The position numbers and the translations under genes are program-made. Positions 51,871 to 63,875 of a DNA stretch of 64,000 nt are shown one piece after another; the stretch's first letter is position 1, and each line of letters starts with the position of its first letter. The DNA comes from Streptomyces tuirus (GTDB lineage Bacteria > Actinomycetota > Actinomycetes > Streptomycetales > Streptomycetaceae), in contig NZ_AP023439.1 in NCBI RefSeq assembly GCF_014701095.1, positions 2,840,001-2,904,000 of the forward strand, given 5' to 3'. The notes beneath the pieces were generated by a model. That model was given only the letters and a program-made list of their open reading frames with translations, searched no databases and was not told where the DNA came from.

Positions 51871-51906
51871 CAGGCGCCCCGGGCCGTATTCGGCCCGGGG
51901 CGCCTG
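51871..51906. terminator. bidirectional hairpin terminator
   Basis: CAGGCGCCCCGGGCCG and CGGCCCGGGGCGCCTG form a perfect 16-bp stem with a TATT loop between the convergent GT gene and the glutamate dehydrogenase gene. Confidence 0.88.
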
Positions 51907-51926
51907 TCACGCCGTACGTCCCGCCG

Positions 51927-54900
51927 CTACGAGTGCGTGCGCAGCAGTGTCCTCATCGTGCGCATCGCCACCGACAGGTTGGCGAGGTCGAACGACTCGG
52001 AGCCCTGGATCTCCTCCAGCGTGGCGCGGGCACGGCCGAGGATCGCCGCGTTCTTCTGCTCCCACGCCTTGTAGCGCTGCTCGGGCGTCGAGGTGCCGTT
52101 GCCCACGGCCAGGACGTCCGCGGTCACCGCCGCGTGCGCCGCGTACAGGTCCTCGCGGATCGCCGCACGGGCCATGGACTGCCAGCGGTCCGCGCGGGGC
52201 AGCTCGGAGATGCGGTCCATGAGCTGGGTGATGCGCAGCCGGTCGGCGAGGTCGTAGTAGACGTCGGCGACATCCAGCGGTTCCCGGTCCATGCGGTCGG
52301 CGATCGAGACGATGTCGAGCGTCGGGAAGGCCGAGGAGAAGCCCGCCACCCGGGTGGCGAGTTCGTCCGGGACGCCGGCGCCCGTCAGTTCGTCGTAGAT
52401 CTTCCCGTACCACTCCAGGTCGGCGCCGCGCAGCAGCTTGGGCAGCTGCGACCAGACCTGCTCGACGCGGTCGGCGAAGAAGTCGACCGTCTCGGCGAGC
52501 TGCAGCGGCTGCGGCCGGTTGTTGAGCAGCCAGCGCGTGCCGCGCTCCACCAGGCGGCGGGCGTGCAGCCGGATGCGGGTCTGGACCTCGGCCTCGACCT
52601 TGTTGTCGAGCGCCTCGACCCCGTCCCACACCGGGGCCTGGCGGAAGATCGCCCGGGCCGCGGTCTGCGCCCGCACGATCTCCTCGAGCGACGCGCCGGT
52701 CTCCTCGCGCAGCCGGTGCAGATACGTCGTACCGCCCGTGTTCACCGTGTCGTTGACCAGCACGGTCGTGGTGATCTCACGGCGCAGCGGGTGGCAGACG
52801 AGGTGCTCGGGGAACTGCTCGCGCAGCTCGGTCGGGAAGTACGCGTGCAGCAGGGTGCTCAGGTACGGGTCGTCCGGCAGCGAGGTGTGCAGCAGCTCCT
52901 CGGCGACCGTGATCTTCGTGTACGCCAGCAGCACGGCCGTCTCCGGGCCGGTCAGGCCCTGCCCCTGGGCGAGCCGCTCGCGGATCTGCCGGTCGGTGGG
53001 CAGGAACTCCAGCGCCCGGTCGAGATGACCCTCCCTGACCAGGTGCTTCATGAAGCGCTGCTGGGCGTGGAGCATGGCGCCGGACTGGGCGAGGGCGTTG
53101 GCGATCGCCGTGTTCTGCGCGTAGTTGTTGCGCAGCACCAGGCGGCCGACCTCGTCGGTCATCTCGGCGAGCAGCTTGTTGCGCTGCTTGACGGTCATGT
53201 CGCCGTCCCTGACCAGGCCGTTGAGCAGGATCTTGATGTTCACCTCGTGGTCGGAGGTGTCCACGCCGGCGCTGTTGTCGATGGCGTCGGTGTTGATCCG
53301 GCCGCCGTGCAGCGCGAACTCGATCCGGCCGAGCTGGGTCAGGCCGAGGTTGCCGCCCTCGCCGACGACGGCTACGCGGAGGTCCGCCCCGTCGACGCGG
53401 ATGGCGTCGTTGGCCTTGTCACCGACGTCCGCGTTGGACTCGGTGGAGGACTTGACGTACGTGCCGATGCCGCCGTTCCACAGCAGGTCGACCGGCGCGC
53501 GGAGGATCGCCTTCATCAGGTCGGCCGGGGTCAGCTTGGTGACCTTGGCCTCGATGCCGAGGGCCTCGCGGATGTGCGCGTTGACCGGGATCGCCTTGGC
53601 CGTGCGCGGGAAGATGCCGCCGCCGGCCGACAGCAGGTCCGTGTTGTAGTCCTCCCAGCTGGAGCGGGGCAGCTCGAACAGGCGGCGGCGCTCGGCGTAG
53701 GAGGTGGCGGCGTCCGGGTTCGGGTCGATGAAGATGTGCCGGTGGTCGAAGGCGGCCACCAGGCGGATGTGCTCGGAGAGCAGCATGCCGTTGCCGAACA
53801 CGTCACCGGACATGTCGCCGATGCCGACGACCGTGAAGTCCTGGGTCTGGGTGTCGACGCCCATGTCGCGGAAGTGCCGCTTGACGGACTCCCAGGCGCC
53901 GCGGGCGGTGATGCCCATGCCCTTGTGGTCGTAGCCGGCGGAGCCGCCGGAGGCGAAGGCGTCACCGAGCCAGAAGTTGTAGTTCTCGGCGACCCCGTTG
54001 GCGATGTCGGAGAAGGTCGCAGTGCCCTTGTCGGCGGCGACGACGAGGTAGGTGTCGTCCTCGTCGTGCCGGACGACGTCCGCCGGGGGCACGACCTCGC
54101 CGGCGACCATGTTGTCGGTGATGTCGAGCAGTGCCGAGATGAACGTCTTGTAGCTGGCGACCCCCTCGGCGAGCCACGCGTCCCGGTCCACGGAGGGGTC
54201 GGGCAGCTGCTTGGCGACGAAGCCGCCCTTGGCGCCGACCGGCACGATGACGGTGTTCTTGACCATCTGCGCCTTGACCAGGCCGAGGATCTCGGTGCGG
54301 AAGTCCTCACGCCGGTCGGACCAGCGCAGGCCACCGCGCGCGACCTTGCCGAAGCGCAGGTGCACGCCCTCGACGCGCGGCGAGTACACCCAGATCTCGA
54401 ACGCCGGGCGGGGCGCCGGCAGGTCGGGGATCGCCTGCGGGTCGAACTTCATGGAGACGTAGTCGTGCGGCTTGCCGCCCGCGGCCTCCTGGAAGAAGTT
54501 GGTCCGCAGCGTCGCCTTGATGACCGTCAGGAAGGACCTGAGGATCCGGTCCTCGTCGAGCGAGGCCACCTGGTCGAGGGCCGCGTCGACCTCCTCCAGC
54601 AGCGCGTCCACGATCTCGTGCCCCGCGCGCTGCCGGTCGGGCGACATCCGCGCCTCGAACAGGGAGACGAGCAGGCGGGTGGTGTGGACGTTGTTGCGGA
54701 GGGTGTCCTCCATGTAGTCCTGGCTGAACGTCGACCCGGCCTGGCGCAGGTACTTGGCGTACGCCCGCAGCACCACGGCCTGGCGCCAGGTCAGCCCGGC
54801 GCTCAGCACGAGGGCGTTGAAGCCGTCGTTCTCCGCCTTGCCGGTCCAGGTGGCGGAGAAGGCGTCCTGGAAGCGCTCGCGGGCGTCGTCGCCGAAGTAG

Positions 54901-56879
54901 TCCCCGCCGCCGTTGGCGCGGGGCATGCGCAGCCCGAAGTCGTAGATCCAGGCCACGCTGCGGTCCGCGCAGCGCAGCTCGTAGGGCCGCTCGTCGACGA
55001 CCTCGACACCGAGCCGGTTGAGGACCGGCAGGACGGCCGAGAGGGAGATCGCGTCGCCCGTGCGGTAGATCTTGAAGCGGCGCTCCTCGGGGGCGGCGCC
55101 CACCGGCTCGTAGAGGCTGAGCGCGAAGTCCTTGTCCGCCTCGCTGTTCAGCTGCTCGAGGTGGACGAGGTCGGCGACCGCGGCGCGCGGGTTGTGGTCG
55201 GCCTTGTAGCCCTCGGGGAAGGCGTGCGCGTAGCGGCGCATGGCCTCGGCCGCGTGCTCCTCGCCGAGCTCGGCGTTGAGCGCCTCGGCGAAGGCGTCCT
55301 CCCAGGAGCGGGCGGCCTCCACCAGCCGGGCCTCGATGCGCTCCTTGTCGGAGTCGGACAGCTCCGGCAGTTCGGTGCCCTGCGGGACCCGGACCACGAA
55401 GTGCAGCCGGGACAGGATCGACTCGGTGTTCCAGGCCGTGAAGTCGACGCTGATGCCGCCCAGTTCCTCCTTGAGGATCTCGATGATCCGCAGGCGGACG
55501 GCCGTGGTGTAGCGGTCGCGCGGGAGATAGACGAGGGCGGAGTAGTAGCGCCCGTACTCGTCCTGGCGCAGGTAGAGCCTCAGCCGCCTGCGCTCCTGGA
55601 GGTACAGCACGGAGGTGACGATCGCCCGCAGCTCGTCGACCGGGGTCTGGAAGAGCTCGTCGCGCGGGTACGTCTCCAGGATCTGCGTCAGGTCGCGGCC
55701 GTCGTGGCTGTTGGGTGAGAACCCCGCCTTCTCCAGGACCTCCTCGACCTTGCGCCGGATGACCGGGACCCGGCGCACGGACTCGGTGTAGGCGGCGGAG
55801 GAGAACAGTCCGAGGAACCGGCGCTCGCCGATGACGTTGCCGTCGGCGTCGAACTTCTTGACGCCGATGTAGTCCAGGTACGACGGCCGGTGCACGGTCG
55901 CCCGGCTGTTCGCCTTGGTCAGCACGAGCAGCTTGTGCTCGCGCGCCTTGGCCCGGGCGTCGGCGGGCAGCCGCTCGAACGACGGGCTGACCGGGTGGCT
56001 CTCCTCCGCGGCGTGCTGCGGGTCCGCGCGCAGTATGCCGAGTCCGGTGCCGGGGACGGCGGCCAGCGAGTCGTCTTCGCGGAGCTGGTACTCGCGGTAG
56101 CCGAGGAAGGTGAAGTGGTCGTCGGCGAGCCAGCGCAGCAGCTCGCGGGCCTCCTCGACCTGGGGTCCTGGCAGGTCGTCGGGGATGGGCTCGTCCGGCA
56201 GCCCCTCCGCCAGCCGGATCGCCGCGTCCCGCATCTTGCCCCAGTCCTCGACGGCCTCGCGGGCGTCTGACAGCACGCGCAGCAGGTCGGCGGTGATCTG
56301 CTTCAGATCGGCCCGGTCGGTCTCGCGGTCGATCTCGACGTGGATCCAGGACTCGACGTGCGCGTCGTGCGGAAGGTCGCCGGTGGGCGGGGTCGACAGG
56401 ACCTCGATGAGCTTGCCGGTGACATCGCGCCGCACCACGAACTGGGGGTGGATGACGACGTGGATCCCGCGCCCCTGACGCGTCAGCTCATTGGTGACGG
56501 AGTCGACGAGGAAGGGCATGTCGTCGGTGACGACCTCGACCACGGAGTGGCTGCAGGTCCAGCCGTTCTCTTCGACCGTGGGGGTGTGCACCCGCACGTT
56601 CGCCGTGCCCTGGGGGCGGTTCTCGGCCAGCCGGTAGTGCGATACGGCTGCTCCGAAGACATCGACCGGGTCGCGGTCGGTGAGGTCCTCCGGGGCCGTG
56701 TGCAGGTAGTAGCGCTGGAGGAACGTGAGGAGGGTCTCGCGGTCCGGGGCCTTCTGGGCGTCTGGGGTCTCCTCGCCCGTCGACCCGGTCGGTAGGTGCC
56801 CCCCGACCGGGCTGTTCTCAGCTACCCGGGCGGCCCTCTCGAGCAACTCGGCCTTGGCTTCGTCCAGCTTGGTCTGCAT
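51927..56879 (-). CDS. gdhB: NAD-specific glutamate dehydrogenase, large type
   Basis: 1650 aa, the size of the S. clavuligerus NAD-GDH subunit (about 1650). A long N-terminal regulatory region with ACT-like repeats (about 60-700) precedes the catalytic core (about 780-1300). The core has KVARGGLRWSDRREDFRTE, KNTVIVPVGAKGGFV with the catalytic-type Lys, GIGDMSGDVFGNGM in the nucleotide-binding domain and DPNPD. A C-terminal helical domain follows. It converts glutamate to 2-oxoglutarate and ammonia with NAD, mainly catabolic. It is monocistronic with a 450-bp upstream gap. The start is the ATG at 56879 with GGAG nearby. Confidence 0.97.
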   Translation of the reverse strand: MQTKLDEAKAELLERAARVAENSPVGGHLPTGSTGEETPDAQKAPDRETLLTFLQRYYLHTAPEDLTDRDPVDVFGAAVSHYRLAENRPQGTANVRVHTPTVEENGWTCSHSVVEVVTDDMPFLVDSVTNELTRQGRGIHVVIHPQFVVRRDVTGKLIEVLSTPPTGDLPHDAHVESWIHVEIDRETDRADLKQITADLLRVLSDAREAVEDWGKMRDAAIRLAEGLPDEPIPDDLPGPQVEEARELLRWLADDHFTFLGYREYQLREDDSLAAVPGTGLGILRADPQHAAEESHPVSPSFERLPADARAKAREHKLLVLTKANSRATVHRPSYLDYIGVKKFDADGNVIGERRFLGLFSSAAYTESVRRVPVIRRKVEEVLEKAGFSPNSHDGRDLTQILETYPRDELFQTPVDELRAIVTSVLYLQERRRLRLYLRQDEYGRYYSALVYLPRDRYTTAVRLRIIEILKEELGGISVDFTAWNTESILSRLHFVVRVPQGTELPELSDSDKERIEARLVEAARSWEDAFAEALNAELGEEHAAEAMRRYAHAFPEGYKADHNPRAAVADLVHLEQLNSEADKDFALSLYEPVGAAPEERRFKIYRTGDAISLSAVLPVLNRLGVEVVDERPYELRCADRSVAWIYDFGLRMPRANGGGDYFGDDARERFQDAFSATWTGKAENDGFNALVLSAGLTWRQAVVLRAYAKYLRQAGSTFSQDYMEDTLRNNVHTTRLLVSLFEARMSPDRQRAGHEIVDALLEEVDAALDQVASLDEDRILRSFLTVIKATLRTNFFQEAAGGKPHDYVSMKFDPQAIPDLPAPRPAFEIWVYSPRVEGVHLRFGKVARGGLRWSDRREDFRTEILGLVKAQMVKNTVIVPVGAKGGFVAKQLPDPSVDRDAWLAEGVASYKTFISALLDITDNMVAGEVVPPADVVRHDEDDTYLVVAADKGTATFSDIANGVAENYNFWLGDAFASGGSAGYDHKGMGITARGAWESVKRHFRDMGVDTQTQDFTVVGIGDMSGDVFGNGMLLSEHIRLVAAFDHRHIFIDPNPDAATSYAERRRLFELPRSSWEDYNTDLLSAGGGIFPRTAKAIPVNAHIREALGIEAKVTKLTPADLMKAILRAPVDLLWNGGIGTYVKSSTESNADVGDKANDAIRVDGADLRVAVVGEGGNLGLTQLGRIEFALHGGRINTDAIDNSAGVDTSDHEVNIKILLNGLVRDGDMTVKQRNKLLAEMTDEVGRLVLRNNYAQNTAIANALAQSGAMLHAQQRFMKHLVREGHLDRALEFLPTDRQIRERLAQGQGLTGPETAVLLAYTKITVAEELLHTSLPDDPYLSTLLHAYFPTELREQFPEHLVCHPLRREITTTVLVNDTVNTGGTTYLHRLREETGASLEEIVRAQTAARAIFRQAPVWDGVEALDNKVEAEVQTRIRLHARRLVERGTRWLLNNRPQPLQLAETVDFFADRVEQVWSQLPKLLRGADLEWYGKIYDELTGAGVPDELATRVAGFSSAFPTLDIVSIADRMDREPLDVADVYYDLADRLRITQLMDRISELPRADRWQSMARAAIREDLYAAHAAVTADVLAVGNGTSTPEQRYKAWEQKNAAILGRARATLEEIQGSESFDLANLSVAMRTMRTLLRTHS

Positions 56880-57337
56880 TGTCCTCTGGCTCCTGTCGCG
56901 CGCCGTTGCGTGACGTAGAAGGAAGTACGGTCTCTGCGCTTACGACCTCACGTCGTGACACGGGGTATCCGGTCTGTGCCGACGCTATGCCGCAAGGTGA
57001 GATGAGCGGGGGTGTCTGAGCCAATCTTGAGCTGCTCCACCGGTGTGACGCTGCTCTCTGCGACGCCCGAATCCAGGTGATGCCCGGGGTCCCGGGAGCC
57101 TTCGATGCCACGTCCCGCCCGTGAAGACCAGCGACCGCCGCCCGGTCACGGATGTCGTCCGTGCTCTCCGGGCTCAGGGCAGGGACGACGACGTCCCCGC
57201 GAGCTATCGCGCTGATCACGCCACCAAGGCTATCGCTCCTCACAGGGGCTCCGTCATGAGCCGTATGTGTACAAAACCAGCCCTGGAAGTTTGACGTTCT
57301 GCACAGTGTCGCTACCGGTTCCGGTCACCCGTACCCG
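56880..57337. other. 458-bp gap upstream of glutamate dehydrogenase
   Basis: No supported gene. One 141-aa minus-strand frame crosses 56818-57243, but it has no ribosome-binding sequence, runs into the dehydrogenase gene in another frame and has the composition of read-through GC-rich DNA. The region should contain the gdhB promoter and leader. I see no strong palindrome. Confidence 0.55.
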
Positions 57338-58003
57338 TCAGGCCGCGAGCCGCTCCGCCTCGGCAACCGCTTCCTCCAGCGTGTCCACGACGGGTACGCC
57401 GACGGTTTCCAGACTCACCCGACTGTGCGACCCGCCGGTGTACAGCACGGCCCGTGCCCCCACGTGCAGCGCGGCCACCGCGTCGTCCGCCGCGTCCCCG
57501 ATCACCACGGTCCGCTCCGGTGCCACGCCGCTCAGCGACGCCAGGTGCCGCACCATGTGCTCGGCCTTGCTGCCCCCCGACGGCCCGGTCCGCCCGTCCA
57601 CCCGTATGAAGTGCGGCTCGATGCCGAATCCGCGCACCAGCGGAACCAGCTCCTCGTGCACGTACATGCTCAGGATCGACTGGCTGCGCCCCGCCGAGCG
57701 CCACCCGGCCAGCAGCTCCGCGGCCCCCACCGTCAGCCCGCACGCCGTGCGGTGCTCGGCGTAGTACCGGTGGAAGATGTCGTCCATCGCCTCCCACTCG
57801 GCCTCGGTCGGTAGCCGCCCCATCAGCCGCTCATAGAACTTCGGCACCGGTACGCAGTACAGCTCGCGGTACTTCTCCAGCGTCAGCGGCTCGAGCCCCA
57901 GCTCGGCGAAGGCCGCGTTCGTCGCCCCGATGATCGCGTCGATGTCGTGGAACAGCGTCCCGTTCCAGTCCCAGACAATGTGCGCGCCCGTCTTCATCCC
58001 CAT
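57338..58003 (-). CDS. HAD-family hydrolase
   Basis: 221 aa from ATG 58003 (MGMKTGAH); ATG 57997 is also possible. The HAD core motif I is IVWDWNGTLFHD, so the usual DxD is DxN: the nucleophile Asp is present but the general-acid Asp is Asn. Motif II is SMYVHEE (weak), motif III Lys lies in GGSKAEHMV, and motif IV is VVIGDAADD. A helical cap (about 25-100) sits between motifs I and II. This resembles phosphoglycolate-phosphatase-like HADs that carry DWNGT. The substrate is unknown. It is followed by a 69-bp gap from the DUF-type gene on the same strand. Confidence 0.9.
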   Translation of the reverse strand: MGMKTGAHIVWDWNGTLFHDIDAIIGATNAAFAELGLEPLTLEKYRELYCVPVPKFYERLMGRLPTEAEWEAMDDIFHRYYAEHRTACGLTVGAAELLAGWRSAGRSQSILSMYVHEELVPLVRGFGIEPHFIRVDGRTGPSGGSKAEHMVRHLASLSGVAPERTVVIGDAADDAVAALHVGARAVLYTGGSHSRVSLETVGVPVVDTLEEAVAEAERLAA

Positions 58004-58072
58004 GCCCGAAAACGTACCCGCCCCCACTGACAATCAAGAGAACGGCACCTCAACGCGCCCCCCGCGGCCGGT

Positions 58073-58576
58073 TCAGCCTCCGCGGCCCACCAGGTTCGGG
58101 ATCTCCTGCGTGGCGAACCACAACAGCTCGTGGTCCTCGGCGGCGTCCACGACGGACTGCGCGTCGCCGTCCCCGCGGTCCGCCGCCGGCAGGGCGTCGG
58201 CGGCCGCCGTCACCCCGGCCTGCGCGTCCGCCGCGTCGACGTGCACGGACGCCGCCTTGCCCAGCGGCACCGGCCCCGAGACCCGCACCTCCCCCGGCTC
58301 CGCCGGGTCGTGGTCCGCGCTCGCGGCCCGGTCGGGCACGTCGACGGCGATCACGATCCGGCGCCGCGGGGCCTCGGGCTCGGCCGCCAGCAGGCGCAGC
58401 GAGGCCAGTGCGGCCCGGCCGAGCGCCGCGTACTCCAGTTCCTCGATGTCGTCGGAGGCGTACCACTCGCGCAGCCCGGGCGTCACGGCGTAGGCGGCGA
58501 ACGCTCCGGCTCCCAGCTCACCCGTCTTGTACGCCTCGGCGAGACCGGGGAGGGTCAGGGGCACGTAGACACGCAT
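58073..58576 (-). CDS. conserved actinobacterial protein of unknown function
   Basis: 167 aa from ATG 58576 (MRVYVPLTLPGLAEAYKTG). It is soluble, with an AYAVTPGLREWY segment, a dense EELEYAALGRAALASLRLL helix, then a beta-like VIAVDVPDRAAS part and a C-terminal WFATQEIPNLV. The pattern is familiar from a conserved actinobacterial family (I recall DUF6912, unverified), often encoded near the HAD hydrolase. No catalytic motif is evident. A 335-bp divergent gap separates it from the Rv3235-like gene. Confidence 0.82.
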   Translation of the reverse strand: MRVYVPLTLPGLAEAYKTGELGAGAFAAYAVTPGLREWYASDDIEELEYAALGRAALASLRLLAAEPEAPRRRIVIAVDVPDRAASADHDPAEPGEVRVSGPVPLGKAASVHVDAADAQAGVTAAADALPAADRGDGDAQSVVDAAEDHELLWFATQEIPNLVGRGG

Positions 58577-58911
58577 GGCTGGCCGCTTTCGTGATCGTGG
58601 TCGTTGGTCGTGGTCGGAGGGGATCCGGAGGGCTCCGTGGCGCTCCCGGAGGGCCTTCAGGATACGTGCGGGGCGTCCCCTTTCGAGTCCCGCCCCGGGA
58701 CGCCGGACGCGTCCACCCCGGGCTCGGAATTCACCCGCCGCACCCCCACGGACTCGGGCTCCACGCCCCCGACATCACCCGGATAGGTGAACATTCCGGC
58801 GCCCTCGACCCGGGACCCGCCTTCCTTGCCGCAGCCCCCGTCGGCCCCGTACAAGATCACCGACCCGAAGTTACTCCCCGGTATGTACCGGGCCCACGAA
58901 ACGGGGACCCC
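58577..58911. promoter_or_regulatory. 335-bp divergent intergenic region
   Basis: It lies between the minus-strand conserved gene and the plus-strand Rv3235-like gene. Several overlapping GC-rich inverted elements (GGATCCGGAGGGCTCCG and CTCCCGGAGGGCC near 58620-58660) are present. I cannot name a promoter. Frames crossing it are not convincing. Confidence 0.45.
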
Positions 58912-60039
58912 ATGCACAAGGTCATGACCAGGACCCAACACCGCCCGCCGACCCACTCCCCTACGTCCGACCCCCGCGGCAGCACGCCCGCCCCCGGCGG
59001 CACAGCACCCCACGAATCCGCGAGCACCGCACCCCGCCGACCTGCCAGCACCGACCCCCTCACCACCACGCCCACCACACCCGCCACTCACGGCAGCACA
59101 GCACCCCGCACCACCTCGCCCGCCCCCGGCGGCACAGCACCCTGCGGATCCGCGAGCACCGCACCCCGCATCCCCGCCGACACCACCGCCCCGCGCCCTC
59201 CGGCGAACACCGCACCCCGCCGACCTGCGAGCACCGACCCCCACACCTCCGAGCCCACCACACCCGCCGCTCACGGCAGCACCACCCCCGCCGCCCCGGC
59301 CCACACCGCCCCACACACCCCCTCGAACACCCCGCCCGGCGCGCCCGGCACGCCCGGCACGCCCGTGAGCGCTACAGCCCTCGCCGGCGCCCTCGGTGGA
59401 CCCGGATCCGCGCCGCCCGCCCCCGCCGCTGCCGCGCCCCCGCGTTCCCCCGGCAGCGGGCACTCGCGGCGTGCGGCTGCGGGCGGTCGTCCACCGGCCT
59501 CCGCTCGCGCCAGGGCCTCCCGGACCCGCCCGGCGGACACCCGCCCATCCACCCCCGCCCCGACCCGCACAGCCCCCCGCAGGGCCACGGAGACGCCTGT
59601 CACCCGGGCGCCGCGCGGGGACGCCGCTGCCCCGGCCTCCACCTCCCCCGAAGCCGCCCCGCGCGTCCCCGCGCAATGGTCCCGGCCCGCGGCGATCCCC
59701 CAGCCCCTGCCCACCGATGTGTTCGCCGACCTCCTCGTCGCCGTTCTGAGCGGCCACCGCCCCGTCCACTCGATGCTCCGGCACACCCGCGGCCGGGCCT
59801 ACGACGAACTGGCATGGCTGGCGGAACGCGGCCCCTTGCGCACCCGCGGCGCCCGCCCCGTCGTACGCGACATCGGCTACTTCGAACCCCGCCCCGGCGC
59901 CATCGAGGCCTTCGCACGCGTCGGCGCCGGCGACCGGCTGCGTGCCATGGCCTTCCGCCTGGAACTCGGCCAGGACCTGCGCTGGCGCTGCACGGCGGTG
60001 GAACTCGGCCCCCGCCCGCCCCGCCCGGAGTCCGACTGA
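58912..60039 (+). CDS. Rv3235-like protein with long Thr/Pro/Ala-rich N-terminus
   Basis: 375 aa from ATG 58912; ATG 58924 is possible. About 255 residues are low-complexity (Thr, Pro, Ala, Ser, Arg) with an in-frame 61-codon duplication. The folded part is the last ~110 residues, with PTDVFADLLVAVLSGHRPVHSML, GRAYDELAWLAERGP, VRDIGYFEPRPGAIEAFARV and FRLELGQDLRWRCTAVEL. That is the signature of the Rv3235 family encoded next to secA in actinobacteria; the function is unknown. The terminator at 60053-60086 and convergent secA confirm the strand. Confidence 0.85.
   Translation: MHKVMTRTQHRPPTHSPTSDPRGSTPAPGGTAPHESASTAPRRPASTDPLTTTPTTPATHGSTAPRTTSPAPGGTAPCGSASTAPRIPADTTAPRPPANTAPRRPASTDPHTSEPTTPAAHGSTTPAAPAHTAPHTPSNTPPGAPGTPGTPVSATALAGALGGPGSAPPAPAAAAPPRSPGSGHSRRAAAGGRPPASARARASRTRPADTRPSTPAPTRTAPRRATETPVTRAPRGDAAAPASTSPEAAPRVPAQWSRPAAIPQPLPTDVFADLLVAVLSGHRPVHSMLRHTRGRAYDELAWLAERGPLRTRGARPVVRDIGYFEPRPGAIEAFARVGAGDRLRAMAFRLELGQDLRWRCTAVELGPRPPRPESD
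59005..59290 (+). repeat. 183-bp in-frame imperfect duplication
   Basis: CGACCTGC followed by AGCACCGACCCCC occurs at 59038 and 59221, and CCCACCACACCCGCC with CACGGCAGCAC near 59071 and 59254; the spacing is 183 bp (61 codons). Shorter copies of GCCCCCGGCGGCACAGCACC occur near 58990 and 59132. Confidence 0.8.
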
Positions 60040-60052
60040 GGCGCACAAAACC

Positions 60053-60086
60053 GAGGGGCCGGACACCCTCAGGTGTCCGGCCCCTC
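60053..60086. terminator. bidirectional hairpin terminator
   Basis: GAGGGGCCGGACACC pairs perfectly with GGTGTCCGGCCCCTC around a 4-base loop, between the convergent Rv3235-like gene and secA. Confidence 0.9.
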
Positions 60087-60112
60087 AAGCCACTACGGCG
60101 CCTCGGCGACCG

Positions 60113-62959
<2,847 letters not shown>

Positions 62960-63239
62960 GGGGGTTGGTCTCCTTGCCGGTCGGGCCTGGGACGGTCGGT
63001 TACCACTTGACTTACTGAGCAACGGCCATCGTATGCGAGGACCCCACCGCGCCGGGAGGGCCTGCCGTGACGGCGACCGTCCGCTGCTTCCATTCTGATT
63101 CACGTCTGCTTCACAGGGGACAACGTGCGGCCCCCTCGGATAGTGCCGCACCCCTCCACCGAATTGCACAACGCGTGACCACCCCTTCACCGACGGCAAA
63201 CACCTGGCCTCGCGACCGGTCTCCGAGCAGAATCGGTCG

Positions 63240-63806
63240 ATGGACCCCGTCACCCTCGCCACGGACCGCCTCCTGCTGCGCACGGTCGGCTCCCCGGAGA
63301 CCGACGCGGTGTACGACGCCTGCCAGGACCCCGACGTCCAGCGCTGGACCACGATCCCCTCGCCCTACCTGCGCGAGCACGCCCGCAGCTTCACGGAACA
63401 GCTGGTCCCGGACGGCTGGGCGGACGGCTCCATGTTCACCTTCGGCGTCTTCCTGCACTCCGGGGAACTGGCGGGCATGCTCGGCATCACCATGCGTGCC
63501 CTGGGCATGGGCGAGATCGGCTTCTGGGCCGTGAAGGAGCACCGCGCCAACGGCTACGTCACCGAGGCCGCCCTCGCCGCCTGCCGCTGGTCCTTCACCC
63601 ACGCGGCTCTCGACCGCGTCGAATGGCGTGCGGAGGTGGGCAACCGTGCCTCCCGCGCGGTGGCGGAACGCGCGGGCTTCACGATCGAGGGCACCCTGCG
63701 CTCCGCTATGAACAACAAGGGAGTACGCCGGGACATCTGGGTGGGCTCCCTGCTCCCCTCGGACTTGGGCCTCCCCTCGACGGCGCCGTACCTGCCGGCG
63801 CGCTGA
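63240..63806 (+). CDS. GNAT-family N-acetyltransferase (RimJ/RimL-like)
   Basis: 188 aa from ATG 63240. It opens with [33 protein letters not shown], the usual RimJ-like start, and has the acetyl-CoA-binding region with [26 protein letters not shown], then [29 protein letters not shown]. The substrate is an amino group of a protein, amino acid or drug; it cannot be told from sequence. It is divergent from secA with a 280-bp gap that holds both promoters. Confidence 0.92.
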   Translation: MDPVTLATDRLLLRTVGSPETDAVYDACQDPDVQRWTTIPSPYLREHARSFTEQLVPDGWADGSMFTFGVFLHSGELAGMLGITMRALGMGEIGFWAVKEHRANGYVTEAALAACRWSFTHAALDRVEWRAEVGNRASRAVAERAGFTIEGTLRSAMNNKGVRRDIWVGSLLPSDLGLPSTAPYLPAR

Positions 63807-63875
63807 CCATCCTGGCCGTCCGAGCAGATCCGCAGGTCACACCCCGTTGTCAGTCCCACGGCCTACTCTGCGCCC

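Noticed and set aside
51276..55718. 1480-aa plus-strand ORF across the glutamate dehydrogenase gene
   Set aside because: It is the antisense shadow of gdhB. Its Val/Asp/Leu/Gly-rich composition and lack of motifs are typical of antisense frames in high-GC DNA.
56818..57243. 141-aa minus-strand ORF upstream of gdhB
   Set aside because: No ribosome-binding sequence, overlaps the gdhB start in another frame, and has no recognisable sequence features.
58657..60066. 469-aa minus-strand ORF opposite the Rv3235-like gene
   Set aside because: Gly/Arg-rich antisense frame. It would read through the bidirectional terminator at 60053-60086, and the plus frame holds the recognisable conserved domain.
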